DNA of 64,000 bases from Pseudomonas cannabina (GTDB taxonomy: Bacteria > Pseudomonadota > Gammaproteobacteria > Pseudomonadales > Pseudomonadaceae): NCBI RefSeq assembly GCF_900100365.1, contig NZ_FNKU01000001.1, forward strand, positions 868,001 to 932,000, written 5' to 3'. The translations under genes and the position numbers were made by a program. This document shows, one piece after another, positions 8,739-15,673 of this stretch; position 1 is the stretch's first letter, and every line of letters starts with the position of its first letter. Under the pieces are notes generated by a model. The model was not told the DNA's origin and did no database searches. It was given only the letters and a program-made list of their open reading frames with translations.

Positions 8739-10481
8739 CTAGTGCGAATGGCGGGGCACTTCGGAACCTCTGCACCCGACCAGAAAGTCGAAATCGCAGC
8801 CCTGATCGGCCTGCATCACTTTATCGACGTACAACTGGCGATAGCCGCCCAGCAGCAATTGTGGCGGTGCCTGCCAGTCGGCCAGGCGTGCGGCCAGTTC
8901 AGCTTCCGGGATATCCAGGTGCAAGCGGCCGCTGGCGCAGTCGAGCTCGATCCAGTCGCCTTCCTGAACCACGGCGAGCGGACCACCGGCTGCGGCTTCC
9001 GGCGCGACGTGCAGCACCACCGTGCCATACGCCGTGCCGCTCATGCGTGCGTCGGAAATGCGCACCATGTCAGTCACACCCTGAGCGAGCAGTTTGGCCG
9101 GCAAGCCCATGTTGCCGACCTCGGCCATGCCTGGATAACCCTTGGGACCGCAGTTTTTGAGGACCATCACCGAGCTGGCGTCGATGTCCAGATCCGGATC
9201 GTTGATCCGCGATTTGTACATCTCGAAATTCTCGAACACCACCGCACGGCCACGATGCTGCATTAACGCCGGCGTGGCAGCCGATGGCTTGAGCACAGCG
9301 CCCAGCGGCGCGAGGTTGCCGCGCAGCACGCAGATACCGCCGTCGGCGCGGATCGGATTGTCCAGCGCACGGATTACCTGATCTTCGCCATAGATCGGTG
9401 AGTTGCAGGTGTTCTCGCCAATGCTTTTGCCATTGACCGTCAACGCATCCGGGTTGGGCAGCAATTTGGCTTCGTTCATGCGACGCAGCACGGCGGGCAG
9501 ACCACCGGCGTAATAGAACTCTTCCATCAGAAAGCGCCCGGACGGTTGCAGGTCGACGATGGTCGGCATGCCGCGGCCCATGCGCGTCCAGTCGTCCAGG
9601 TCCAGATCGACACCGATGCGTCCGGCAATGGCTTTGAGGTGGATAACCGCATTGGTCGAACCGCCGATGGCCGCGTTGACCCGGATGGCGTTTTCAAACG
9701 CGGCCTTGGTGAGAATCTTCGACAGGCGCAGGTCTTCGCGGACCATGTCCACCGCACGCATGCCGGACATGTGCGCCAGCACGTAACGGCGCGAATCCAC
9801 TGCCGGAATGGCCGCGTTGTGTGGCAACGAAGTGCCCAGCGCTTCGGCCATGCACGCCATGGTCGAGGCCGTGCCCATGGTGTTGCAGGTGCCTGCCGAG
9901 CGCGACATGCCGGCTTCGGCGGAGAGGAATTCGTCCAGGCTGATGGTCCCGGCTTTGTAGGATTCGTGCATCTGCCAGACGATGGTGCCGGCACCGATGT
10001 CCTTGCCTTCGTGTTTGCCGTTGAGCATCGGCCCGCCGGTCACGACGATGGCCGGGACGTCGCAACTGGCAGCGCCCATCAACAAGGCAGGCGTGGTCTT
10101 GTCGCAACCGGTCAGCAATACAACGCCATCGATGGGGTTGCCGCGAATGGCTTCTTCGACGTCCATGCTGGCCAGGTTACGGGTGAACATCGCGGTGGGG
10201 CGCAGGTTGGATTCACCGTTGGAAAACACCGGGAACTCGACCGGCCAGCCACCTGCTTCAATCACGCCACGTTTGACGTGCTCGGCAATCTGCCGGAAAT
10301 GCGCGTTGCAAGGGGTCAGCTCCGACCAGGTGTTGCAGATGCCGATGATCGGCTTGCCCTGAAACTGATGGTCGGCAATGCCCTGGTTCTTCATCCAGCT
10401 ACGGTACATGAAGCCATTCTTGTCGGCAGTGCCAAACCACTGGGCAGAACGGAGGGTCGGTTTTTTATCGGAGTCAGACAT
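8739..10481 (-). CDS. araC: IlvD/Edd-family sugar-acid dehydratase, probably L-arabonate dehydratase
   Basis: A 580-residue protein. Candidate [2Fe-2S] ligands are Cys58 (TPCN), Cys126 (GCDKTTP) and Cys199 (SRSAGTCNTMG), with the carboxylated-Lys candidate at 128. This is the pattern of pentonate dehydratases, which hold a 2Fe-2S cluster and Mg2+. The N-terminal LRSAQWFGTADKNGFMYRSW is typical of the L-arabonate dehydratase branch and unlike housekeeping IlvD. Predicted reaction: L-arabonate (or another aldonate) to the 2-keto-3-deoxy acid plus water. Divergent from an MFS transporter and an AraD1-family gene, which fits aldonate uptake and breakdown. The symbol is the Azospirillum enzyme name, not the E. 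coli regulator; substrate specificity is inferred. Confidence 0.8.
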   Translation of the reverse strand: MSDSDKKPTLRSAQWFGTADKNGFMYRSWMKNQGIADHQFQGKPIIGICNTWSELTPCNAHFRQIAEHVKRGVIEAGGWPVEFPVFSNGESNLRPTAMFTRNLASMDVEEAIRGNPIDGVVLLTGCDKTTPALLMGAASCDVPAIVVTGGPMLNGKHEGKDIGAGTIVWQMHESYKAGTISLDEFLSAEAGMSRSAGTCNTMGTASTMACMAEALGTSLPHNAAIPAVDSRRYVLAHMSGMRAVDMVREDLRLSKILTKAAFENAIRVNAAIGGSTNAVIHLKAIAGRIGVDLDLDDWTRMGRGMPTIVDLQPSGRFLMEEFYYAGGLPAVLRRMNEAKLLPNPDALTVNGKSIGENTCNSPIYGEDQVIRALDNPIRADGGICVLRGNLAPLGAVLKPSAATPALMQHRGRAVVFENFEMYKSRINDPDLDIDASSVMVLKNCGPKGYPGMAEVGNMGLPAKLLAQGVTDMVRISDARMSGTAYGTVVLHVAPEAAAGGPLAVVQEGDWIELDCASGRLHLDIPEAELAARLADWQAPPQLLLGGYRQLYVDKVMQADQGCDFDFLVGCRGSEVPRHSH

Positions 10482-10569
10482 GATCGGCTCTCTTATTGTA
10501 AGACTTAATGGCGATACTGCTGGCTAAGGTAAGCCTAAAAAACGCGCATTGGAAGAGTTGGCAGTTCAA

Positions 10570-10582
10570 ATAGTATTACTAT
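10570..10582. promoter_or_regulatory. Candidate operator, palindrome ATAGTA-T-TACTAT
   Basis: A perfect 6-1-6 palindrome in the divergent intergenic region between the dehydratase and MFS genes, in a locally AT-rich patch. The position suits a FadR-type GntR dimer controlling both directions. No binding data; the assignment is by position and symmetry only. Confidence 0.4.
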
Positions 10583-10694
10583 ATAGTCAATTTTAGACGA
10601 GGGATCATCCTGACGCATGTGCAGCGTTACAAGCACCCCGGCACAGAGGCGGTCCCCGCAGGTTCCATAACAAAAACAATGGGAGACCGCCTAC

Positions 10695-12002
10695 ATGAGC
10701 CAGGAACTGCGGCTTATACGCCGCATCACGTTCAAACTGATTCCTTTCCTGATCCTGCTGTACCTGATCGCTTATGTGGACCGTTCTGCCGTGGGCTTCG
10801 CCAAGCTGCACATGGGCGCGGACATCGGTATCGGCGACGCCGCCTACGGGCTGGGTGCCGGGCTGTTTTTCATCGGTTACTTCCTGCTGGAGATCCCCAG
10901 CAATCTGATGCTCGAGCGCTTCGGTGCGCGTCGCTGGTTCGCGCGGATCATGATCACTTGGGGCGCGATCACCATCGGCATGGCGTTTGTGCAGGGGCCG
11001 CACAGTTTTTATGTGATGCGCTTCCTGCTCGGCGCGGCTGAAGCGGGCTTCTTTCCAGGCGTGCTGTACTACATCACCCAATGGTTTCCGGTTCGCCATC
11101 GCGGCAAGATCCTGGGGCTTTTTATCCTCTCGCAACCCATCGCCATGATGATCACCGGGCCCGTCTCCGGCGGTTTGCTGGGCATGGACGGCGTGCTCGG
11201 TCTGCATGGCTGGCAGTGGTTGTTCATCGTCATCGGCACTCCGGCGATTCTGCTCACTTGGCCGGTACTGCGCTGGTTGCCGGATGGCCCGCAGCAGGTC
11301 AACTGGATGGATCAGGCCGAGAAAGACTGGCTGACCGGGGAACTGAAAAAGGACCTGGAAGAATACGGCCAGACCCGCCACGGCAACCCGTTGCATGCCC
11401 TGAAGGACAAACGCGTGTTGCTGCTGGCGCTGTTCTACCTGCCGGTGACCCTGAGCATTTACGGCCTGGGCCTGTGGTTGCCGACCCTGATCAAGCAGTT
11501 TGGCGGCAGCGACCTGACCACCGGCTTCGTGTCTTCGGTGCCTTACATTTTCGGCATCATCGGCCTGCTCATCGTGCCGCGCAGCTCCGACCGCCTTAAC
11601 GACCGTTACGGACACTTGGCGGTGCTTTACGTGCTTGGTGCCATCGGCCTGTTTTGCAGTGCCTGGCTGACTGTACCGGTGGCACAACTGGCTGCATTGT
11701 GTGTCGTGGCTTTTGCGCTGTTCTCGTGCACTGCCGTGTTCTGGACCTTGCCGGGACGTTTTTTTGCAGGTGCCAGCGCAGCGGCAGGTATCGCGCTGAT
11801 CAATTCGGTCGGCAATCTGGGCGGTTATATCGGACCGTTCGTGATTGGTGCGTTGAAGGAAATGACCGGCAGCCTGGCGTCGGGCCTGTATTTTCTGTCC
11901 GGCGTGATGGTGTTCGGCCTGATGTTGACCGGCATCGTTTATCACGTGCTGGAGCGTAAACATGTGTTGCCGGCTTCTGATTTTGCGGCGAGTGCCAGAT
12001 GA
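10695..12002 (+). CDS. MFS transporter, anion:cation symporter type (aldonate/sugar-acid uptake)
   Basis: A 435-residue protein with about 12 hydrophobic segments. The first loop contains IAYVDRSAVGFAKLHMGAD and the motif LLEIPSNLMLERFGARRWFARIMITWG, the signature of the ACS family (4-hydroxyphenylacetate, tartrate, galactonate and glucarate permeases). A long central cytoplasmic loop (EKDWLTGELKKDLEEYGQTR) is also typical. It lies opposite the dehydratase and upstream of the AraD1-family gene, so the likely cargo is the substrate of that pathway, an aldonate such as L-arabonate. Confidence 0.85.
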   Translation: MSQELRLIRRITFKLIPFLILLYLIAYVDRSAVGFAKLHMGADIGIGDAAYGLGAGLFFIGYFLLEIPSNLMLERFGARRWFARIMITWGAITIGMAFVQGPHSFYVMRFLLGAAEAGFFPGVLYYITQWFPVRHRGKILGLFILSQPIAMMITGPVSGGLLGMDGVLGLHGWQWLFIVIGTPAILLTWPVLRWLPDGPQQVNWMDQAEKDWLTGELKKDLEEYGQTRHGNPLHALKDKRVLLLALFYLPVTLSIYGLGLWLPTLIKQFGGSDLTTGFVSSVPYIFGIIGLLIVPRSSDRLNDRYGHLAVLYVLGAIGLFCSAWLTVPVAQLAALCVVAFALFSCTAVFWTLPGRFFAGASAAAGIALINSVGNLGGYIGPFVIGALKEMTGSLASGLYFLSGVMVFGLMLTGIVYHVLERKHVLPASDFAASAR

Positions 12003-12094
12003 GGCAGTTGCGAGCTTCAAGCCACAAGCCACGAGCGACAAGAAACAGCGAGATGTCTTGCAGCCTCTAGCCATACAACAAAAAGGAGAATTTC

Positions 12095-13087
12095 ATGCGG
12101 TTAGTACAGTTTGAATTGAGCAACGGTCAGCGTCGGGTCGGGCTGGTTGACGGTGATCAGGTGCATGAAGTGCAGGGTGTCGAGAGCGTTCGTGAGCTCG
12201 CTCTGGCGGCTATCGAGGCGGGTTCGGGGCTGGCTCGTCAGGTCGAGCAGCGTGGTGTTGGCGAGACGCACGACTACGTGCAATTGCTCAAGGATCTGCG
12301 GATTCTGCCGCCGCTCGACCATCCTGATCCGGCGCATTTGCTGGTCAGTGGCACCGGGCTGACTCACCTTGGCAGCGCGTCGGCGCGGGACAAGATGCAT
12401 CAGCAGTCCGGCGATGAAGCGTCGATGACCGACACCATGCGCATTTTCAAATGGGGCGTCGAAGGCGGCAAGCCAGCGGCGGGGCAGACCGGTGTGCAGC
12501 CGGAGTGGTTCTATAAAGGTGACGGCAGCATCGTCGTGCGTCCGGGGCATTCGTTTTCACTGCCGCCGTTTGCCGAAGATGGCGGGGAAGAGCCGGAACT
12601 GAGCGGCCTCTATGTGATTGGCCATGACCGTAAGCCGTATCGCCTTGGGTTCGCCATCGGCAACGAATACTCCGACCACGTCATGGAGCGCCGCAATTAC
12701 CTGTACCTGGCGCACTCGAAACTGCGCGCCTGCTCGTTTGGGCCGGAGCTGCGCGTGGGCGATTTGCCACAGAGCCTGTCGGGCACCAGCCGGATCTGGC
12801 GTGACGGCAAAATCCTGTGGGAAAAAGAATTCCTCAGCGGCGAGGCGAACATGTGCCACAGCCTGGAAAACCTTGAGTACCACCACTTCAAATACGCCCA
12901 GTTCCTCAGGCCGGGTGACGTGCACGTGCACTTCTTCGGCACCGCAACCCTGTCCTTCGCGGATGGCGTGCGCACACAGCCGGGTGATCGCTTCGAAGTC
13001 AGCCAGACTGAATTCGGCCAGCCGCTGGTCAACGGCCTTGCGCCGAGCGAAGTGGTGTTTCAACCGGGCGGGATTGGCAAGCTTTAA
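12095..13087 (+). CDS. AraD1-family FAH-fold protein, probable 2-keto-3-deoxy-pentonate dehydratase
   Basis: A 330-residue protein with a strong ribosome site (AAAAGGAGA before ATG 12095). Its beginning (MRLVQFELSNGQRRVGLVDG) and segments such as VSGTGLTHLGSASARDKMHQQ, YVIGHDRKPYRLGFAIGNEYSDH and FLSGEANMCHSLENLEYHHFKYAQF mark the AraD1 group of the fumarylacetoacetate hydrolase superfamily. In the non-phosphorylative L-arabinose route the family acts after arabonate dehydratase, converting 2-keto-3-deoxy-L-arabonate to alpha-ketoglutarate semialdehyde. The semialdehyde dehydrogenase that would finish the route is not in this window. Confidence 0.78.
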   Translation: MRLVQFELSNGQRRVGLVDGDQVHEVQGVESVRELALAAIEAGSGLARQVEQRGVGETHDYVQLLKDLRILPPLDHPDPAHLLVSGTGLTHLGSASARDKMHQQSGDEASMTDTMRIFKWGVEGGKPAAGQTGVQPEWFYKGDGSIVVRPGHSFSLPPFAEDGGEEPELSGLYVIGHDRKPYRLGFAIGNEYSDHVMERRNYLYLAHSKLRACSFGPELRVGDLPQSLSGTSRIWRDGKILWEKEFLSGEANMCHSLENLEYHHFKYAQFLRPGDVHVHFFGTATLSFADGVRTQPGDRFEVSQTEFGQPLVNGLAPSEVVFQPGGIGKL

Positions 13088-13116
13088 CGGTGTTTTAGGC
13101 GCTACATTTTCGGCGA

Positions 13117-13366
13117 CTACACCCGCCCTTTCGCGAACAAGTTCGCACACAGATACTCCCATCGTGGGAGTGAGCTTGCTCACGAAGAGGCCGGTGCAAT
13201 CTCTGAGATCTACAGATCACTGCTAATCAGCCTTCGCGAGCAAGCTCCCACAGCACTCCCATCGTGGGAGTGAGCTTGCTCACGAAGAGGCCAGTGCAAT
13301 CTCTGAGATCTACAGATCACTGCTAATCAGCCTTCGCGAGCAAGCTCGCTCCCACGGCCTTCGGCC
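13117..13366. repeat. REP singlet plus tandemly duplicated REPIN (100-bp period)
   Basis: This fills most of the 404-base gap between the AraD1 gene and the next small gene. A REP-like palindrome (TTCGCGAACAAGTTCGCA) lies near 13120-13147. The segment from 13155 then recurs 100 bases later at 13255. The two copies agree for at least 93 bases with one visible difference (G at 13193, A at 13293) and diverge at 13248/13348. Each copy contains two inverted REP cores (GTGGGAGTGAGCTTGCTCAC and CTTCGCGAGCAAGCTC), i.e. a REPIN. No coding region is evident. Confidence 0.8.
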
Positions 13367-13491
13367 AGAATCAAGAGCGGACTTGTACAACGATGAGTGC
13401 TCTGCGTCCGCTCTTCACCGTGGGACGTCGATCACCGGTGTATCTCATCCCGCCTTTTGCCCTATCATTCGCGCTTTTGCAGGCCGATCTA

Positions 13492-13776
13492 ATGACCACA
13501 ACACCCGCCACACTGCTCGCCGCCCTTGAAACGACCACCATGCTCGAAATCGACGGGCTGCACGCCTGGGACTTTTCGCTGGCCGATGAACTGAACATCG
13601 AATGCATGGACGGCCGCGAGCGCAAGGTATGGCGCTTCAGCAAAGCCCAGGTCGAAGCTGCAACCTTCGACGAATCCCTGCAAAGCTGGGTCGTCAGCGA
13701 TGGCAATGCCGATCACCGCATCATCTGCCTGGACGCTTTTACTCCGTCTGATGAAGATGATTCAGGGCAGGATTGA
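13492..13776 (+). CDS. Small DUF5629-type protein, 94 aa
   Basis: The start at 13492 (MTTTPATLLAALETTTMLEIDGLHAWDF) is preferred to an in-frame ATG at 13393, because the extra N-terminal residues overlap the end of the repeat region and look non-coding. The protein is acidic, with Trp- and Asp-rich segments (DGLHAWDFSLADELNIECMDGRE; SWVVSDGNADHRIICLDAF). It has no signal peptide or membrane segment. I recognise it tentatively as a conserved Pseudomonas protein of the DUF5629 type. Function unknown. Confidence 0.6.
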   Translation: MTTTPATLLAALETTTMLEIDGLHAWDFSLADELNIECMDGRERKVWRFSKAQVEAATFDESLQSWVVSDGNADHRIICLDAFTPSDEDDSGQD

Positions 13777-13854
13777 TTAAATTCGGGTGGGCGCTGTCAT
13801 AGACCTGACGTGCCGTAACAGGCATCAATAACCTCAACAAAAAGGGATGCCCCC

Positions 13855-15027
13855 ATGCCCCATAAATTTTTGCCGTGGCTGGCGATTGCCAGTGCCATGA
13901 GCGCATTCACCCTGCAGGCCCAACCCATGCCCGATACTGAATTACTGATGGGTTCCTACACGCAAGGCAAGAGTGAAGGGATCTACCGTTTTGGCTTCAA
14001 CAGCGAAACCGGGATGATCGATGCCAAACCGCTACAGGTCATCAAGTCCGACAACCCATCCTGGCTGACGCTTTCCAAAGACCAGCGTTATCTGTTCGCG
14101 GTCAACGAGAACGGGCCAGGCCAGAAAGACGTCGTCGGCAAGGTCAGCAGCTTTGCTATCGACCCGAAAACCCGTCAGATCACGCCAGTCAATCAGGTGC
14201 AGAGCCGCGGTGAAGAACCGACGCACTCCAGCCTGAGTTACGACGGCCGCTACCTGTTCGTTGCCAACTACGCAGTGAACCCCGACCCTGGCGGCGCGCT
14301 GACGGTGGTGCCGGTAGGCAAGGACGGCACGTTGAGCGAAGCCGTTCAGGTTCTGCCGCTTGGCCCCGGAAGCAAGGTCAACAGTGAGCGGCAGATGTCG
14401 TCACATGTGCATCTGGCCGTGCCGACCCCGGATAACAAGTACGTGGTGAGTGCCGATCTGGGAGCCGACAAGCTGTTCGTGTATCGCTACGACGCGAGCC
14501 AGGCCAAACCACTGCAGCCAGCCAAGGTGCCGTTCGTGCAGTTGCCAGGCGGCTCGGGGCCACGCCATACCCTCTTCAGTGCTGATGGTAAACATGCCTG
14601 GCTGGTGCTGGAAATGACGGCGCAGGTCGCGGTGTTTGACTACCATGACGGCGCGTTCAAGCAGACCCAATTGGTCGATATGAAGAACAAAGGTGTGGAG
14701 GAGAAAAACGGTGGAGGCGCTTTGCACACCTCACCGGATGGCAAATTTCTGTATGTGACCAATCGGGGTGATGCGAACCAGGTCGTGGTGTTCCGGATCG
14801 ATCAGGCCAGCGGCCAACTGGAAGAAATTCAGCGTCGCTCCCTGGAAGGCAAGGAGCCTCGCGAGTTTGCCTTTGATCCGACCGGCAAGTTCATACTGTT
14901 CGCCAATCAGAAGAGCAATCAGATTGTGACGGTGCGCCGTGATCCGCAAAGCGGAATGATCGGTGACACGGTGCAGAAATTTGATGCAGATTCACCTTCT
15001 TACCTGCGTTTTCTGACTGACAAGTAA
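13855..15027 (+). CDS. Secreted lactonase-family beta-propeller protein (6-phosphogluconolactonase/cycloisomerase-2 type)
   Basis: A 390-residue protein with a signal peptide (MPHKFLPWLAIASAMSAFTLQA-QPM). Repeats typical of the YbhE/Pgl seven-bladed propeller follow: LLMGSYTQGKSEGIYRF, NPSWLTLSKDQRYLFAVNE, EPTHSSLSYDGRYLFVANY, GSGPRHTLFSADGKHAWLV and ALHTSPDGKFLYVTNRG. Cytosolic members hydrolyse sugar lactones; this one is exported. Because it is near an aldonate catabolic locus, an attractive inference is that it opens aldonolactones in the periplasm before uptake of the acid, but it has its own transcription unit and this is not shown. Confidence 0.78.
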   Translation: MPHKFLPWLAIASAMSAFTLQAQPMPDTELLMGSYTQGKSEGIYRFGFNSETGMIDAKPLQVIKSDNPSWLTLSKDQRYLFAVNENGPGQKDVVGKVSSFAIDPKTRQITPVNQVQSRGEEPTHSSLSYDGRYLFVANYAVNPDPGGALTVVPVGKDGTLSEAVQVLPLGPGSKVNSERQMSSHVHLAVPTPDNKYVVSADLGADKLFVYRYDASQAKPLQPAKVPFVQLPGGSGPRHTLFSADGKHAWLVLEMTAQVAVFDYHDGAFKQTQLVDMKNKGVEEKNGGGALHTSPDGKFLYVTNRGDANQVVVFRIDQASGQLEEIQRRSLEGKEPREFAFDPTGKFILFANQKSNQIVTVRRDPQSGMIGDTVQKFDADSPSYLRFLTDK

Positions 15028-15036
15028 GCCACCCCG

Positions 15037-15067
15037 GCTCCAGCCCTTAAAACACAAGGGCTGGAGC
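15037..15067 (+). terminator. Hairpin terminator after the lactonase gene
   Basis: A perfect 12-bp stem (GCTCCAGCCCTT / AAGGGCTGGAGC) with a 7-base loop starts 9 bases after the stop codon and is followed by a weak T-rich stretch (TGTTATCATTCTT). Probably a Rho-independent terminator. Confidence 0.65.
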
Positions 15068-15203
15068 TGTTATCATTCTTGATGATATGGGTTAGTGCTA
15101 CAAAAGATTTCTGCTGAACCTCCCTCGGGCGTAAGTTTGAGTCACGGCCAAGACGGCCAGGACATCAAATCAACGTACAGACAAACAATGAGGGGTGACC
15201 GAC

Positions 15204-15386
15204 ATGAACTTCAATCTTTTCTCCATCATCGCTGCATCCGCTATCTCGGCAAGCGTCGCTCTTCCGGCCAGCGCCAGCGTCGAAGTGAACGACAAAAAAA
15301 CGCATACCACCCAGACCTACACCACCAAATACTTGCAACAGAGCGCCAATTTCTACGCCGCGCTGGATCATAAATCTCGCCAGTAA
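15204..15386 (+). CDS. Small exported protein of unknown function, 60 aa
   Basis: The start at 15204 has AGGGGTGA at 15191-15198; a GTG three codons upstream overlaps this site. The first 25 or so residues form a clear Sec signal peptide (MNFNLFSIIAASAISASVALPASAS), leaving about 35 mature residues (VEVNDKKTHTTQTYTTKYLQQS and a short tail) rich in Thr and Lys and lacking Cys. I do not recognise the family. Support comes from the ribosome site and the signal peptide only. Confidence 0.55.
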   Translation: MNFNLFSIIAASAISASVALPASASVEVNDKKTHTTQTYTTKYLQQSANFYAALDHKSRQ

Positions 15387-15400
15387 ATAGTCAGCAGTCA

Positions 15401-15500
15401 CGCTTTCGCGAGCATGTTCGCCTACACAGGTCCGTGCGACTTACTGCCCATTGCGCGGCAGGCCATGCACGGAATGTCAGGTGAGCTTGTTCGCGAAAGC
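15401..15500. repeat. REPIN-like inverted REP pair
   Basis: CTTTCGCGAGCATGTTCGC (from 15402) and GTGAGCTTGTTCGCGAAAG (15481-15499) are imperfect inverted copies of the Pseudomonas REP core, facing each other after the small exported-protein gene. Confidence 0.65.
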
Positions 15501-15528
15501 ACTGACGGTTACAGCACATCAAGATCGG

Positions 15529-15637
15529 ACGCAGAGCGTCCAGAACGGCATGCCGACGCGGAGCGTCTCACGATAGTCAGGATTATCGTTCCGCACGCTC
15601 CAGCGTGGGAATGCCCTGGGTGACGCTCCGCGTCACA
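15529..15637. repeat. Dispersed palindromic intergenic repeat (GACGC-GAGCGTC type)
   Basis: Nested short palindromes: GACGCAGAGCGTC, GACGCGGAGCGTC, CGATAGTCAGGATTATCG, CACGCTCCAGCGTG and GTGACGCTCCGCGTCAC. The composition resembles repeated intergenic elements I know from P. syringae genomes. A related fragment (CGCAGAGCGTGGGAACGAGA) is present near 43093. No gene is supported between 15387 and 15673. Confidence 0.55.
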
Positions 15638-15673
15638 GATCTGCGCCGCGCCGCACATGGATTCGCAGGTCTG

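Noticed and set aside
12003..12060. GCTTCAAGCCACAAGCCACGAGC-like sequence after the MFS gene as a regulatory element (shown in the window near 12012-12034)
   Set aside because: It resembles short degenerate repeats common between Pseudomonas genes; nothing specific links it to regulation of the AraD1 gene.
13155..13354. A CRISPR array
   Set aside because: Only two repeats, each about 100 bp, with REP palindromes and no unique spacers or cas genes.
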